Shown: positions 8,551 to 18,580, counted from the first letter of the stretch. The stretch: 64,000 bases of DNA from an uncultured Bacteroidales bacterium (GCA_944326355.1 CALVDO010000003.1:107058-171057); one strand, 5' to 3'. Program-made: numbers and translations. The notes: generated from the letters alone by a model not told the origin.

Positions 8551-10454
8551 CTCTCGAAGTGCTCAAGAAGTACTGGGGGTATGACTCTTTCCGCCCGATG
8601 CAGAAGGACATAGTGGATGCCGCTCTCGCCGGGAAGGATGTGCTCGCCATCCTGCCTACGGGAGGAGGCAAGTCGGTCTGCTTTCAGGTGCCGGCTCTGA
8701 TGCGTCCCGGAATCGCCCTTGTCGTCACCCCTCTGATCGCCCTGATGAAGGATCAGGTGCAGAATCTCGTCGCGAGAAACATTCCCGCCCTTTCCATCCA
8801 CATGGGGATGACGCGCAAGGAAGTGGATCTGGCCCTTAACAACGCGGCATACGGCGACTTCCGCTTCCTCTATCTGTCTCCTGAGCGGCTCGGCACAGAG
8901 CTCTTCCTCCGCTATCTCGGGGAGATGGAAGTGAGTTTCATCGTGGTGGACGAGGCGCACTGCATCTCGCAGTGGGGCTATGACTTCCGTCCAGACTATC
9001 TGAAGATCGGAGAGCTGAGGAAGGCTCTTCCCGACGTGCCTGTCATAGCGCTCACGGCGACCGCCGCTCCGAAGGTGGCGGACGACATAATGGAGAGGCT
9101 GTGCTTCAGGGAGAAGCTGCTCATCAAGAGCGGTTTCGAGAGGCCCAATCTTTCTTATATAGTAAGGAACTCGGAAGACAAGCTCGGACAGCTGCTCAAT
9201 GTCTGCAGGGGTGTCGCGGGGACAGGGATAGTGTATGTCCGCAACAGGAAGAGGTGCGAGGAGCTTGCCGCCTTTCTCCGTTCCGGCGGAATCTCCGCCT
9301 CGTTCTATCACGCCGGGCTGGGAGCGCAGTCGAGGTCGGAGAGACAGGCGGAATGGAAGCGCGGCGCGACGAGGGTGATGGTGTGTACCAACGCATTCGG
9401 AATGGGCATTGACAAGCCCGACGTGCGGTTCGTGGTGCATTTCGATGTTCCTGACAGTCCGGAGGCATATTTTCAGGAGGCAGGCCGTGCAGGCCGAGAC
9501 GGGAAACGCTCCTACGCCGTGCTGCTCTGGAACTCTTCGGACATCCGCAGGCTCAGACAGACGGCATCGGTCTCTTTCCCGTCTCTGGACTATGTTGAGG
9601 ATGTCTATCACAAGGTCCACATAATGTACGGGATTCCGTATGACGCCGGGCAGGGAATGAGCCTGAAGTTCAACATCTACGACTTCTGCCGCAAGTTCGG
9701 GCTCAACCGTTCCTCCGCGTATTACGCCATAAAGTACATCGAGAGGGAGGGACACTGGACCGTGGCCGAAGACATGGAGATCCATACGAGGGTGATGTTT
9801 GTGGTCGACAGGACGGCTCTCTATGACATTTCGTTCCCCGACGGGCGCATGTCCGTTCTGGCTGACGCCCTGATGAGAAACTACACTGGCATCTTCTCTT
9901 TCCCGGTGCAGATAGATGAGGAGCATCTGGCGGGAACCGTCGGTGTCGAGGTGCCGGAACTGCGTCAGCTGCTCTACCGCATGTCTCTCGAGCATGTCAT
10001 CAGATACATCCCTGCGGACCATGCCACGGTGATTCTGCTGAGGGAGAACCGCCTTGCCCCTAAGAATGTGAGGCTCAGTCCGGAGCGTCATGAGATGCTT
10101 AAGGCGTCTTATGTGGAGAGGATGGAGACGATGATCTCTTATGTGGAAGAATCGGACATGTGCCGGAGCCGTTTTCTTCTGGCGTATTTCGGTCAGAGTG
10201 AGAGCGCGGACTGCGGATGCTGCGACGTGTGCCGGACTGCCGCTTCGGTGCGGCGGAGCCGTGAGAAGACCTCCGTGGAAGAGATGCGCCGTTCCCTCAT
10301 GTCATGGATAAATGAGGAGAAGGGCGGCCGTTATTCTCTAGACGAAGTCCGCGCCCGCTTCGACAGTCCGGCCTCGGGGGAGAGCGGTCGGGAATGGCTT
10401 GAAGTGCTGAGGGATCTGATCGACGAGGGCTCTGTCCCTCCCTATGCCGGGTAG
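8505..10454 (+). CDS. recQ: ATP-dependent DNA helicase RecQ
   Basis: A 3'-5' superfamily 2 helicase acting in recombination and fork repair. Motifs in order: Walker A LPTGGGKS near residue 50, DEAHCISQWGYDFRPDY from 149, LTATAAP, NAFGMGIDKPDVRFVVH and the arginine-finger region QEAGRAGRDG, then a RecQ-C zinc site (Cys about 552-576, ending CGCCDVC) and a winged-helix part. There is no evident HRDC domain; at about 650 residues or less this is a short RecQ. The start is uncertain among GTG 8505, 8523 and 8541, all inside an 18-base repeat; the first overlaps the upstream stop (GTGA), which suggests translational coupling. The open frame runs further 5' through the neighbour gene, but that part is not RecQ-like. 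Confidence 0.95.
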   Translation: MNGSGEVNGGGEVNTALEVLKKYWGYDSFRPMQKDIVDAALAGKDVLAILPTGGGKSVCFQVPALMRPGIALVVTPLIALMKDQVQNLVARNIPALSIHMGMTRKEVDLALNNAAYGDFRFLYLSPERLGTELFLRYLGEMEVSFIVVDEAHCISQWGYDFRPDYLKIGELRKALPDVPVIALTATAAPKVADDIMERLCFREKLLIKSGFERPNLSYIVRNSEDKLGQLLNVCRGVAGTGIVYVRNRKRCEELAAFLRSGGISASFYHAGLGAQSRSERQAEWKRGATRVMVCTNAFGMGIDKPDVRFVVHFDVPDSPEAYFQEAGRAGRDGKRSYAVLLWNSSDIRRLRQTASVSFPSLDYVEDVYHKVHIMYGIPYDAGQGMSLKFNIYDFCRKFGLNRSSAYYAIKYIEREGHWTVAEDMEIHTRVMFVVDRTALYDISFPDGRMSVLADALMRNYTGIFSFPVQIDEEHLAGTVGVEVPELRQLLYRMSLEHVIRYIPADHATVILLRENRLAPKNVRLSPERHEMLKASYVERMETMISYVEESDMCRSRFLLAYFGQSESADCGCCDVCRTAASVRRSREKTSVEEMRRSLMSWINEEKGGRYSLDEVRARFDSPASGESGREWLEVLRDLIDEGSVPPYAG

Positions 10455-10484
10455 TTTCCGGAACGGCTCTGCCTTGCTCCCGGC

Positions 10485-11342
10485 TCAGGCTTCGATGACA
10501 AGACCGTCATAGGCAGGCCGTATGTCCGGCGGCAGTTCGGCGCACAGGTCCGCATATCTCGGAAGCTGGTGGGAGAGATGCGTCAGCCACGAGTGTCTGG
10601 CCCCGACTCTCCGTGCGACTTCAATGGCCTGTGGCAGAGAGAAGTGGGAAATGTGTCTTTCCCTGCGCACGCAGTTTATGACGAAATGCTCCAGTCCGTG
10701 CAGTTTTTCAAACTCCTCCTCGGGGATGTGGTTCATGTCGGTGAGGTAGGCGATTTTGCCGAAGCGGTAGCCTAACACCGGCAGCATATAGTGCCTTCCC
10801 CTTATCGGGATCACGACCGTCTCCGCAGGCTTCTTTGCCAGAATGTCAGGGGATGCCGGCACTTTTTCGTATCCTTTTCCCTCCACCCATGTCAGCCGCA
10901 TCTTGGGGATGTTTTCGGTCACGGTGAAAGGGTTTTCGTCTATCGTCGTTATCTGCCACTCGGGCACTCCCGGGTATCTCTTCTCGGAGAAGGCATAGGC
11001 GTATTCCTGCCTGAGAGATTCCTCCACAAGCGCCTCGCAGTATATTCTTGCCGGGGCACGCTCCACATAGTTGAATGCCCTGATGTCGTCCAGTCCTCCC
11101 GTATGGTCCTTGTGCCCGTGAGTCAGGAGAATGGCGTCGAGATGCCTTACGCCTGCCCGCAGCATCTGCTGTCTGAAGTCGGGCCCTGCGTCCACCAGAA
11201 TGTCCAGACCGTCATGCCGTATGAGGGCTGACGACCTGAGCCGTCTGTCCCGAGGGTCGGAAGAGTGGCACACGCCGCAGTCGCATCCTATGATCGGCAC
11301 GCCGAGAGATGTGCCGGTGCCGAGAAAAGTCAGTCTTGTCAT
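10485..11342 (-). CDS. MBL-fold metallohydrolase, PhnP-like
   Basis: The 285-residue cytosolic protein begins TRLTFLGTGTSLGVPIIGC and carries the metal motif THGHKDHTGGLDD (HxHxDH) near residue 95, plus later His residues in TDMNHIP and LTHLSH. Its N-terminal CDCGVCHSSDPRDRR segment is typical of the PhnP-like branch of metallo-beta-lactamase-fold phosphodiesterases; PhnP itself hydrolyses cyclic ribose phosphates. There are no phosphonate genes nearby, so the substrate here is open. It is the last gene of the leftward tamB-to-MBL run, 113 bases after mtaB, and converges on recQ with only 30 bases between stops. Confidence 0.88.
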   Translation of the reverse strand: MTRLTFLGTGTSLGVPIIGCDCGVCHSSDPRDRRLRSSALIRHDGLDILVDAGPDFRQQMLRAGVRHLDAILLTHGHKDHTGGLDDIRAFNYVERAPARIYCEALVEESLRQEYAYAFSEKRYPGVPEWQITTIDENPFTVTENIPKMRLTWVEGKGYEKVPASPDILAKKPAETVVIPIRGRHYMLPVLGYRFGKIAYLTDMNHIPEEEFEKLHGLEHFVINCVRRERHISHFSLPQAIEVARRVGARHSWLTHLSHQLPRYADLCAELPPDIRPAYDGLVIEA

Positions 11343-11455
11343 TTCTTTCCTCCGTTGGTTTCAAGTTCGTTCAGTTTCCCGGTTTCCTTTTTCCCGGTTT
11401 CTTGAGTCCGTAGCCCAATGCCTTCCTGCAGCCGCTCTCTTTCTTCAGAGAGACT

Positions 11456-12715
11456 TCAGAGGGTCACGTCGACTGTCCGGCCCACGAGGGAGGCGTCGTA
11501 GGGACGCTCGACTCTTATGTAGTTGCCTGTGTATCCGTACATCATTCCGTTCCTGTCGCTGCTCTCGAACAGGACCTTTTCTCTGACGCCCCGGTTGGCC
11601 TCGACGAATTCCGCGTGCAGCCGTGTGCACAGGTCTTCGAGCATCTTGACCCTTTCGGTCTTGACCCTGTCCTGCACCTGGTCTTTCCTTGCGGCCGCAG
11701 GAGTGCCTGCCCTCTTGGAGTAGGGGAAGATGTGGATGAATGCCGGCCTTATCCTCTCGCCGAGGAAATTCAGGGTCTCGGTGAAGAGCCCGTCGGTCTC
11801 TCCCGGGAATCCGGTTATCACGTCTATGCCGAAAAACACGAGCGGACCGCCCTCGTGCTCCATCGCCCGTCTGATTCTCGCTATCTTCTTTTCAAAGAAA
11901 GCCGTGTCGTATCTTCGTCCCATGGCCTTGAGAATCGTGTCCGACCCCGACTGCAGCGGGATATGGAAGTGGGGCAGGAATTTCGTGCCTGACGCTATCC
12001 AGTCCACTGTCTCATCAGTGAGAAGGTTCGGCTCGATTGACGAGATTCTGTATCTCTCTATTCCGTCCACGGCGTTCAGGGCCTTGAGCAGGTCGAGAAA
12101 GCTCTCTCCGGTAGTCTTGCCGAAATCCCCTGTATTGACTCCCGTGAGCACTATCTCCTTCGTGCCGCCGGCGGCTATTTCCCGTGCCTGTGCCACGAGG
12201 TCGGCGATAGGGGCGTTACGGCTTCTGCCTCTGGCGTAAGGCACCGTGCAGTAGGCGCAGAAATAGTCGCATCCGTCCTGGACCTTGAGGAAGGATCTTG
12301 TGCGCTCCCCGCTTGAATATGCCGGCATAAAGCTGTCCCGTCCGCTCTCGGCGCATGGAAGCCTGTCCTGCAGAAAGGCGGAGATGACGGGTACGACAAG
12401 GGGCTTCTCGTCCGCTCCGAACACCTCGGCCACCCCTTCTATGCCCATGATTTCTTCCTTCTTGAGCTGGGCGTAGCAGCCGGTGACGAAGATTGCCGCT
12501 CCGGGAGAAATGCGGTGGAGCTTGCGTATGATGTTCCTGCACTTCTTGTCGGAATGTTCAGTGACGGTGCAGGTGTTCACGAGATATGCGTCCGCCTTTT
12601 CCTCCCACGGCACGACTTCCAGATCCGCGCTTTCAGCCAGCTTCCGTTCGTATGTGGAGGTTTCCGCGTAATTCAGTTTGCACCCGAGGGTGAGGAATGC
12701 CATTTTTTTCTTCAT
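11456..12715 (-). CDS. mtaB: tRNA (t6A37) methylthiotransferase MtaB
   Basis: A radical-SAM enzyme that adds a methylthio group to t6A37 of tRNAs reading ANN codons. From the ATG at 12715 it is 419 residues: an N-terminal UPF0004 domain with three cluster cysteines (TLGCKLN, NTCTV, GCYAQ), the radical-SAM CxxxCxxC in CDYFCAYCTVPYARGRSR near 150, and a short TRAM-like end. The longer in-frame start at 12766 is rejected because it lies inside folB and adds residues foreign to the family. It overlaps folB by the ATGA junction. The substrate fits with tsaD in this window, which makes the t6A it modifies, but they are not in one operon. Confidence 0.93.
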   Translation of the reverse strand: MKKKMAFLTLGCKLNYAETSTYERKLAESADLEVVPWEEKADAYLVNTCTVTEHSDKKCRNIIRKLHRISPGAAIFVTGCYAQLKKEEIMGIEGVAEVFGADEKPLVVPVISAFLQDRLPCAESGRDSFMPAYSSGERTRSFLKVQDGCDYFCAYCTVPYARGRSRNAPIADLVAQAREIAAGGTKEIVLTGVNTGDFGKTTGESFLDLLKALNAVDGIERYRISSIEPNLLTDETVDWIASGTKFLPHFHIPLQSGSDTILKAMGRRYDTAFFEKKIARIRRAMEHEGGPLVFFGIDVITGFPGETDGLFTETLNFLGERIRPAFIHIFPYSKRAGTPAAARKDQVQDRVKTERVKMLEDLCTRLHAEFVEANRGVREKVLFESSDRNGMMYGYTGNYIRVERPYDASLVGRTVDVTL

Positions 12716-13116
12716 GCGTTCAGTGTGTCGTTTGGTCTGCGGTGGCTCAGAGTGACCCTTGACCATGCGGCGATCCCGTCCACCGGAGGCCGCCTCTTGG
12801 ATACTCTCACGGAGAAGTCCTCAAGTGAGGGAAATTCGGCCGCTATGGCTCTGATGATTCTTCCGGCGAGATGTTCCAGCAGGTCTGAATGGGTGTCCAT
12901 CTCTCTCTTTATGACGTCGTATATCCGGCCGTAGTCCACCGCGTCCTCCAGCCTGTCGCTTCCGGCTGCGGCGCTCATGTCCAGCTCAGCCGAGAAATCC
13001 ACTACAAAGAGATTTCCGATTTTCTTCTCGTGTTCGAGGCAGCCGTGGCATGAGTGGAATTCCATGCCTTCAAGCTCCAGTCTGCCTTTCCCGAATGCCT
13101 GTGTCGTCGTTTCCAT
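12712..13116 (-). CDS. folB: Dihydroneopterin aldolase
   Basis: The 134-residue enzyme converts 7,8-dihydroneopterin to hydroxymethyl-dihydropterin and glycolaldehyde in folate synthesis. Family marks are the GMEFHSCHGCLEHEKKIGN start (active site Glu region), the DAVDYGRIYDVI segment, LLEHLAGRI and a final VRVSKRRPPVDG. The length is usual, and the protein forms ring-shaped oligomers in known members. It overlaps mtaB by four bases and follows the RsmI-like gene by 54 bases, so it belongs to the same leftward operon. folE, the first enzyme of the same pathway, is elsewhere in the window (61116-61712). Confidence 0.94.
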   Translation of the reverse strand: METTTQAFGKGRLELEGMEFHSCHGCLEHEKKIGNLFVVDFSAELDMSAAAGSDRLEDAVDYGRIYDVIKREMDTHSDLLEHLAGRIIRAIAAEFPSLEDFSVRVSKRRPPVDGIAAWSRVTLSHRRPNDTLNA

Positions 13117-13170
13117 CTGTTCTCTGTCTTCTGTGTCTTCTGCTCCTTTTGACCGGCGTCCTCGCCGTCT

Positions 13171-13959
13171 TCATCCCTGAAGGATGAATACGCACGGGCG
13201 CTTGCCTATCACCGGGCGCGTCTTTTTCCATTCGGCTATGGTCGCCGTGCGGATGAAGGCGTCCGGCAGGGTGACGTCGGCCGCTATGCAGAGTCTCGTC
13301 CCCGGACGGCAGCATGAGAGCAGGTCCGCCAAAAGCGAGTCATTCCTGTACGGGGTCTCGATGAATATCTGGGTCTGCCCGGAAGATGCCGAGAGCTTCT
13401 CGATGGCTCTCAGTCTGGCTTTTCTCTCTTCAGGTTTTGCCGGCAGGTATCCGCAGAAGGCGAACGACTGTCCGTTGAGTCCTGAGGCCATGAGGGCGAG
13501 CATCAGGGAGGACGGGCCGACCTCAGGTACCACCTCTATCCCGTGTCTGTGGGCCAGCTCCACCAGCTGTGCTCCGGGATCGGCCACAGCGGGAAGTCCG
13601 GCCTCTGATATGAGGGCCACGTCGTTGCCTCCGTCGAAAAGCCGGACATAGGTCTCGATCTCTTCCGGTCTGGTGTGCTCGTTCAGCTCATGGAACTGGA
13701 GTTCCTGTATCCTGCCCTTGAGCCCGGCCCGGGACAGGTATCTTCTCGCCGTCCTCACTTCTTCCACGACGAATGTGGAGAATCTTTCCAGCGACTTCAG
13801 CACCGGGAGGGGAATCACCTCCTCAGGGGCGTTGTCGCCAAGCGGAGACGGTATCAGAAACAGCCTGCCTCTGCGCGGCTTTCCGGTACCGTTGCCTTTT
13901 CCTTCGGTCACGGTCGTTTTCTCTCCGGTTTCTGTCATCTTTTCCTCAGTCTCTTTCAT
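13171..13959 (-). CDS. RsmI-like SAM-dependent methyltransferase (tetrapyrrole methylase family)
   Basis: A 262-residue cytosolic protein with the tetrapyrrole-methylase fold: LFLIPSPLGD near 33, FVVEEVRTARRYL, ISEAGLPAVADPGAQLV and VGPSSLMLALMASGLNGQSF, all hallmarks of the RsmI branch that methylates C1402 of 16S rRNA. In Bacteroidales a second, RsmI-like paralogue with this shorter motif set is common and its target is not settled, so rsmI is not assigned. The N-terminal 30 residues are a Lys/Glu/Thr/Gly-rich tail; starts at 13959 or 13938 are both possible. The 13959 ATG overlaps the tamB stop (ATGA), which favours it. Confidence 0.85.
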   Translation of the reverse strand: MKETEEKMTETGEKTTVTEGKGNGTGKPRRGRLFLIPSPLGDNAPEEVIPLPVLKSLERFSTFVVEEVRTARRYLSRAGLKGRIQELQFHELNEHTRPEEIETYVRLFDGGNDVALISEAGLPAVADPGAQLVELAHRHGIEVVPEVGPSSLMLALMASGLNGQSFAFCGYLPAKPEERKARLRAIEKLSASSGQTQIFIETPYRNDSLLADLLSCCRPGTRLCIAADVTLPDAFIRTATIAEWKKTRPVIGKRPCVFILQG

Positions 13960-16900
13960 CTTCCGTCTTTTGATACGTGTTTATTCTCCCGTCTGCGGCC
14001 GTCCTCGTTTCCGGTGATGCGTATCACCTTCCTCTCCCGTCCTCGCATCATTTCCATCTCTCTCCTCTGTGCCTCCTCCCGTTTCTTCTTGCCTGTGAAC
14101 ATATTGCGGAAGAAGGTGTCAAGACGGTCAAATTCCTTCTGGTAGGCTATGCCGACTCCGTTGCGCTGGGAATTGTCCAGATAATTGGTGTATTCATCGG
14201 CCGAATGCGAGAAGAGGTTGAGGCGCAGGGCCCCGTTTCTTGTGAGCTTTATCTCTATGTCAAGGTCTCCGACAACGTCACTCTCGCCGCTTCCGGAGCT
14301 GTATTGCCGGTTGCCTATGTTTCCGTTGACTATCACTCTGTTGTTGAACAGCTGTGTGGATACGGCCACGTCAAATATGTCATTTCCCTTGTCGTTGGGC
14401 TGGTAGCTCAGTCCCAGGTCGAGCGGGATGTCGAGCTTCTGGAAGATGTTGTTGAGCTGGTTGGCCATGATGTCCGTTACATTGGAGTATAGCAGAGTGC
14501 TGTTGTTGACGATGCCGGACTGCTCGTCAGGGAGGAAGCTGTTGGATATGATCAGAGACAGAAACTGCTTCTGCACCTTGTCTTCCGTGCTGAGGGCGCT
14601 CTCCACTCTCGACTGTACCATCGGATCCAGGTCAGGGATGTTGATGGAGAATCCCAGACGCGGGTTGCGGATCTGGTCAGTGATGGAGATGCCGCATTCC
14701 ACCGTCCTTCTGTTTGAGACGGAGGTGGTGTCGGCTATCAGGGTTGACAGGGATGCCTTTGTCCTGTACACCGCGTCTATGTCGAGGGTGCTCTCCATGA
14801 TGTCCCCGTTGAATCTGACCGAGCTTCCCTCCTGGATGGAGAAGTCTCTCGAGGCGAGTCCGAGTGCCACGAAACGATAGTTTCCGGAAGATATGGTGTA
14901 GTCTCCGGTGATGTTGAAGATGTCCTTCTTCGGCTGGATCTCGAGGTCTATGACGCCTTCGCCTCGTCCGGAGAGCACGTTGCCTGTAGCCTTGTCTATC
15001 TCGATGAGGGCCTCGACTTCCGGAGTTGCCGCGACTCTTATTTTCATGCTGAAGTCGCCGGGGCTGCTTTCCTGCTCTTTGAATCTGGCCATCATCTCTT
15101 CATATGGGTCTGTCTGCCGTATCGTCACAGGCTGCTTGAAAGTGAGCAGATTGCCTGAGCCGGAGGTGGCTGACGATGACAGAGGGATGTGGAACTGTCC
15201 GTCTCCCGTGGTGACGGCGTTGACGGTCATGAGAATGGATCTGACGGGCCCGGAGATCTCTACCGAGCCGGTGGCCGACACGTCGCCGTAGAATGTGCTC
15301 CCAGGGCTTTCCGGAATGTCCACGCACTGCATCTCCCTCACGTTGATTCTCGTGGCGAATCTTATGTCGGAGAAATAGTCGTGGCTTATCTTGCCCTGTA
15401 TCCTGCCGCGTCCTCCCGCCCCGTCAGTCATCGAGACGTCGTCGAAGTAGATGCCGGTCTCGTCCATGTGGAACCCGCCGTTGACCAGATACTCGACATT
15501 GGTGAAGGCTATTTTCAGTCTCGCGTCTGTGAATCTTGCGCCGTCGCTTCTTATGGACAGCCTGTCGAGCGGCCCGTCCAGAGTCATTCTGCCGGAGACG
15601 CTGCCGCCGATGTCGCTGAATATGCTCTCGAGGAACGGTTTTGCGCATCCTATGTCAAATCCGTCGAGCGCCGCCTCTGCACTGAGCCTCTTGGCTTTCA
15701 GCCCGTATTTCCCCTCCAGGGACACGGACTTCGTGCCGCCTATGCTGTTTTCGAGTCTGAAGTCCATCGTGCCCGTGCTCTTGTCGAGTCTGCTGCCGAG
15801 AGTCAGCGTCCCCAGCGGAGTGCCCGCCATTGCCGTAGAGTCGCACAGAAAGTCGAGGGAGAGCTTCATGTCAGAGTATGGAGAGATCATCTCGGCTCTC
15901 CCCGTGACGGCGCCGGAGAATCCCATGTCCTTCTTCAGCAGGGGATTGACTATCGATATGTCGAACCTCTCCATGTCGAGGATCAGACTCGTATCCTTTT
16001 CGGAGGAAGTGGCCCCGTACACTCTTATCGACTGATCTCCGCTGCGGAATTCCACATTCTCCACCTCTATCTCTCCGCCTCTTATGCTGAAGGTTGACGG
16101 CATTATGCCCCATTCCCTCGAATTGAGATGGACGCTTGACGGGAGCAGGCTGACTTTGATCCCCATCATCCCGTCTCCGTCTCTGCTCAGGTCGCCGGTC
16201 GCGAAAAACTCGCCCCTGTTGGTGAGCGTACTCCTGTTGTCATAGGAGAAGCCGATGCCTATGTGGTCGTCGTCAGCGAAGAGCTCAATCCTGTTGTTGC
16301 GCAGGAGGAGGGTCGCCGCACTTATGCTCTCGCTCCTGAGCTCGCCTCCGAGGCTGCCGTTCATGTTGTCGAAAGTACACTCCAGATCCTTCACATACTG
16401 CTCCCGGAACGCGATCCTCTGCGACTTTATCTTCGCGTTCATGAGCCCCGCCGTGTCTATGGCCACGGATATGTCCGTGCTGTCGGCGACATAGAGCCCA
16501 GGCATGACGAACGCGAGCAGGTCCATGGTGTCGAAGCATCTGAACGACAGCTTGTACCGGCCTCCCTGCCTGATGTCGACGGTGTCCTTGAACATCGACG
16601 GAAGCTCCTTCCTGAGCGTCACCGCGCTGAATGTGCTGATGAATTCCCTGAGAGAGCCGCTGCCGGTGTATCTTCCCTCGGCGAAGTCCGAGCTGAACGT
16701 CATTCTCGTGAGATCGTCCCCCGAATAAGACTTCACGCAGATGTCGCCTATCTCATGCTTGCCCATGCCGTTCTCAAGCACGAGGCCGCTGACGTCGATG
16801 TCTCCGAGCAGATCCCCCTTCCTCTTCAGCCAGCTGAAGTTGACGTCTGTCTGAAATCTCATTCTTGATATGCCCCTCTTGTCGAGATTCATGGCGTTGA

Positions 16901-18467
16901 GGTCGGCATATCCTACATTGAGATAGAATCTGTACAGGGCGTTGCTGGTCTTTCTCGAGAGGTTGAACTGTCCCTGAAGCATGAAGCTGAGGTTAGGGTC
17001 GCTGCATATTATCTTGCCGTCGAAGGCCTCTTTCGCGATGGTCCCGGCTGCCGCTATGCCGCTATAGTCGTATCCTTTGACACTCAGCCTGTCGACCAGC
17101 AGCGAGTCTAGCCGCACCGACGGGCTTCCTCCTCTGTTGCCGAGGTCTGCGCTCAGTCCTGCGGTCATCGTGCACGGGCCGAGGAGTCCCGATCCTGTCA
17201 CCTTCCCCAGATCCAGGTCATGGGAGCTGACTATGCCGTCGATAGTGACAGACCGGCGGGCGGACATGAGATTTTCCGCATTGAGCGAGGCCGAGAGTCC
17301 TCCTATGCCGGAGGTGGCGCTGAGATCCAGTGCGAGCCTGTCCAGCGGCCCTCTGGCAGTGGCGTCCACCGTGAAAGTCTCGTCCCCTGCGTATTTGTCC
17401 AGCTGCGGGCCTGCCCCTCCGGTCCAGCTGCCGATGAACGTGCCGAGGCCGGACGGGCTGAACATAAGCTTTTCCATCTTCATGTCGAGAATCAGGGCCC
17501 GTGTGTCCGGAAGCCCTGCAAGTCTGCCGGTGAATGTCCCTGACAGGCCGCTTCCGTCGATCTTCAGCCCGTCCAGATTGAGACTCTCCACTGTTCCTCC
17601 TGCCCGTCCGGATATTTTCGCCCTGAACGTCTTGCCCTTGAGTGGAGGGGCGAAGAAGCCGAGCGTGGCCATGTCAAGCGTGCTTTCCTCGATTTCGGCG
17701 TCAAGCCGCACCTTTTCCGTGAAGTACTTAAAGTCTTTCGGGCTTGCGTAGCTCATGATGAAGCTGGAGATGCTGACGTCCGACCACAGGTCCGTCAGGA
17801 CGAGGTCGCTTATGACGGCTCTTCCTCCTCCGACTTCCGCTTTTCCTGACAGTGAGCTGCATATATAGCCGCTCTTTTCTTCGAACGACAGCCTGTCCAC
17901 CCTGCCCGACATTTTCCCCCGGCTGAGTCTGAGGTTGCGGGCCTCTATCCTTATGTTCTTGATGTCAAGCCTGTTCCAGTCCATGGCATCGGCAGGTGTC
18001 TCCTTGTCATTCTCCATCCTGAAATTCTGGAGTCTGAACCTCATGCCGTCTATGTCGACCCTCCTTACGTCAAACACGTTCCTGTCCTGCGGCTTCTTCT
18101 GTCTGTCCCGGCTTATTCCGAATATCCTCTGGAGATTGGTCATGTCCTCTTCGATGACCAGATTCATCTCCGCGTTTCTGATGAATGCCCTCCAGACGTG
18201 CAGTCCCTCCTGCCTTCTGAGACCCTTCAGCGTGAATCTGACGATCACATATTCCGACTTGAATAGAGTGTCGGCGGCATTCTCGTACGCAGGGGCCCTG
18301 TCGACGATGGCCGCATTCTTCAGCACGAGAGTGTTGAACGGCTTTATGTGGATTTTTTCGAAGCTGATGTCTGCGTCAGTGCGGCCGGCGAGATTCTCCA
18401 TGACTTTTCCGGCAAGATACGTCTGCACCTGGGGAGTCTGAATTCCGAGAATCCCCGCAAGAATCAC
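13956..18467 (-). CDS. tamB: TamB-like inter-membrane transport/assembly protein
   Basis: About 1,503 residues beginning GTG at 18467. The body is a very long run of short beta-strands as in AsmA/TamB bridge proteins, and residues about 1050-1440 match the C-terminal TamB (DUF490) domain. Known members span the periplasm from an N-terminal inner-membrane anchor and carry lipids or help outer-membrane protein assembly. The 5' end is odd. The open frame extends back to a TAA at 18557-18555, and the codons just upstream of 18467 encode KRILKILWLTAVALTAV, plainly the first half of the anchor. Yet no ATG, GTG or TTG lies in that stretch, so either an ATA/CTG-type start is used or one base is missing. 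It is the first gene of a five-gene leftward operon. Confidence 0.9.
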   Translation of the reverse strand: MILAGILGIQTPQVQTYLAGKVMENLAGRTDADISFEKIHIKPFNTLVLKNAAIVDRAPAYENAADTLFKSEYVIVRFTLKGLRRQEGLHVWRAFIRNAEMNLVIEEDMTNLQRIFGISRDRQKKPQDRNVFDVRRVDIDGMRFRLQNFRMENDKETPADAMDWNRLDIKNIRIEARNLRLSRGKMSGRVDRLSFEEKSGYICSSLSGKAEVGGGRAVISDLVLTDLWSDVSISSFIMSYASPKDFKYFTEKVRLDAEIEESTLDMATLGFFAPPLKGKTFRAKISGRAGGTVESLNLDGLKIDGSGLSGTFTGRLAGLPDTRALILDMKMEKLMFSPSGLGTFIGSWTGGAGPQLDKYAGDETFTVDATARGPLDRLALDLSATSGIGGLSASLNAENLMSARRSVTIDGIVSSHDLDLGKVTGSGLLGPCTMTAGLSADLGNRGGSPSVRLDSLLVDRLSVKGYDYSGIAAAGTIAKEAFDGKIICSDPNLSFMLQGQFNLSRKTSNALYRFYLNVGYADLNAMNLDKRGISRMRFQTDVNFSWLKRKGDLLGDIDVSGLVLENGMGKHEIGDICVKSYSGDDLTRMTFSSDFAEGRYTGSGSLREFISTFSAVTLRKELPSMFKDTVDIRQGGRYKLSFRCFDTMDLLAFVMPGLYVADSTDISVAIDTAGLMNAKIKSQRIAFREQYVKDLECTFDNMNGSLGGELRSESISAATLLLRNNRIELFADDDHIGIGFSYDNRSTLTNRGEFFATGDLSRDGDGMMGIKVSLLPSSVHLNSREWGIMPSTFSIRGGEIEVENVEFRSGDQSIRVYGATSSEKDTSLILDMERFDISIVNPLLKKDMGFSGAVTGRAEMISPYSDMKLSLDFLCDSTAMAGTPLGTLTLGSRLDKSTGTMDFRLENSIGGTKSVSLEGKYGLKAKRLSAEAALDGFDIGCAKPFLESIFSDIGGSVSGRMTLDGPLDRLSIRSDGARFTDARLKIAFTNVEYLVNGGFHMDETGIYFDDVSMTDGAGGRGRIQGKISHDYFSDIRFATRINVREMQCVDIPESPGSTFYGDVSATGSVEISGPVRSILMTVNAVTTGDGQFHIPLSSSATSGSGNLLTFKQPVTIRQTDPYEEMMARFKEQESSPGDFSMKIRVAATPEVEALIEIDKATGNVLSGRGEGVIDLEIQPKKDIFNITGDYTISSGNYRFVALGLASRDFSIQEGSSVRFNGDIMESTLDIDAVYRTKASLSTLIADTTSVSNRRTVECGISITDQIRNPRLGFSINIPDLDPMVQSRVESALSTEDKVQKQFLSLIISNSFLPDEQSGIVNNSTLLYSNVTDIMANQLNNIFQKLDIPLDLGLSYQPNDKGNDIFDVAVSTQLFNNRVIVNGNIGNRQYSSGSGESDVVGDLDIEIKLTRNGALRLNLFSHSADEYTNYLDNSQRNGVGIAYQKEFDRLDTFFRNMFTGKKKREEAQRREMEMMRGRERKVIRITGNEDGRRRENKHVSKDGR

Positions 18468-18580
18468 GGCCGTCAGAGCGACAGCCGTCAGCCACAGTAT
18501 TTTAAGTATCCTTTTTACCGTAAGAGCCCCCTGTTTGCGATTAAACTTGCGAAGTTAATGAAAATTCCGGATAAAATCCG

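Noticed and set aside
8145..10091. A 648-codon open frame on the minus strand opposite recQ
   Set aside because: It is antisense to a clear RecQ, is His/Arg/Pro-rich and has no recognisable motif; high GC makes long antisense frames common here.
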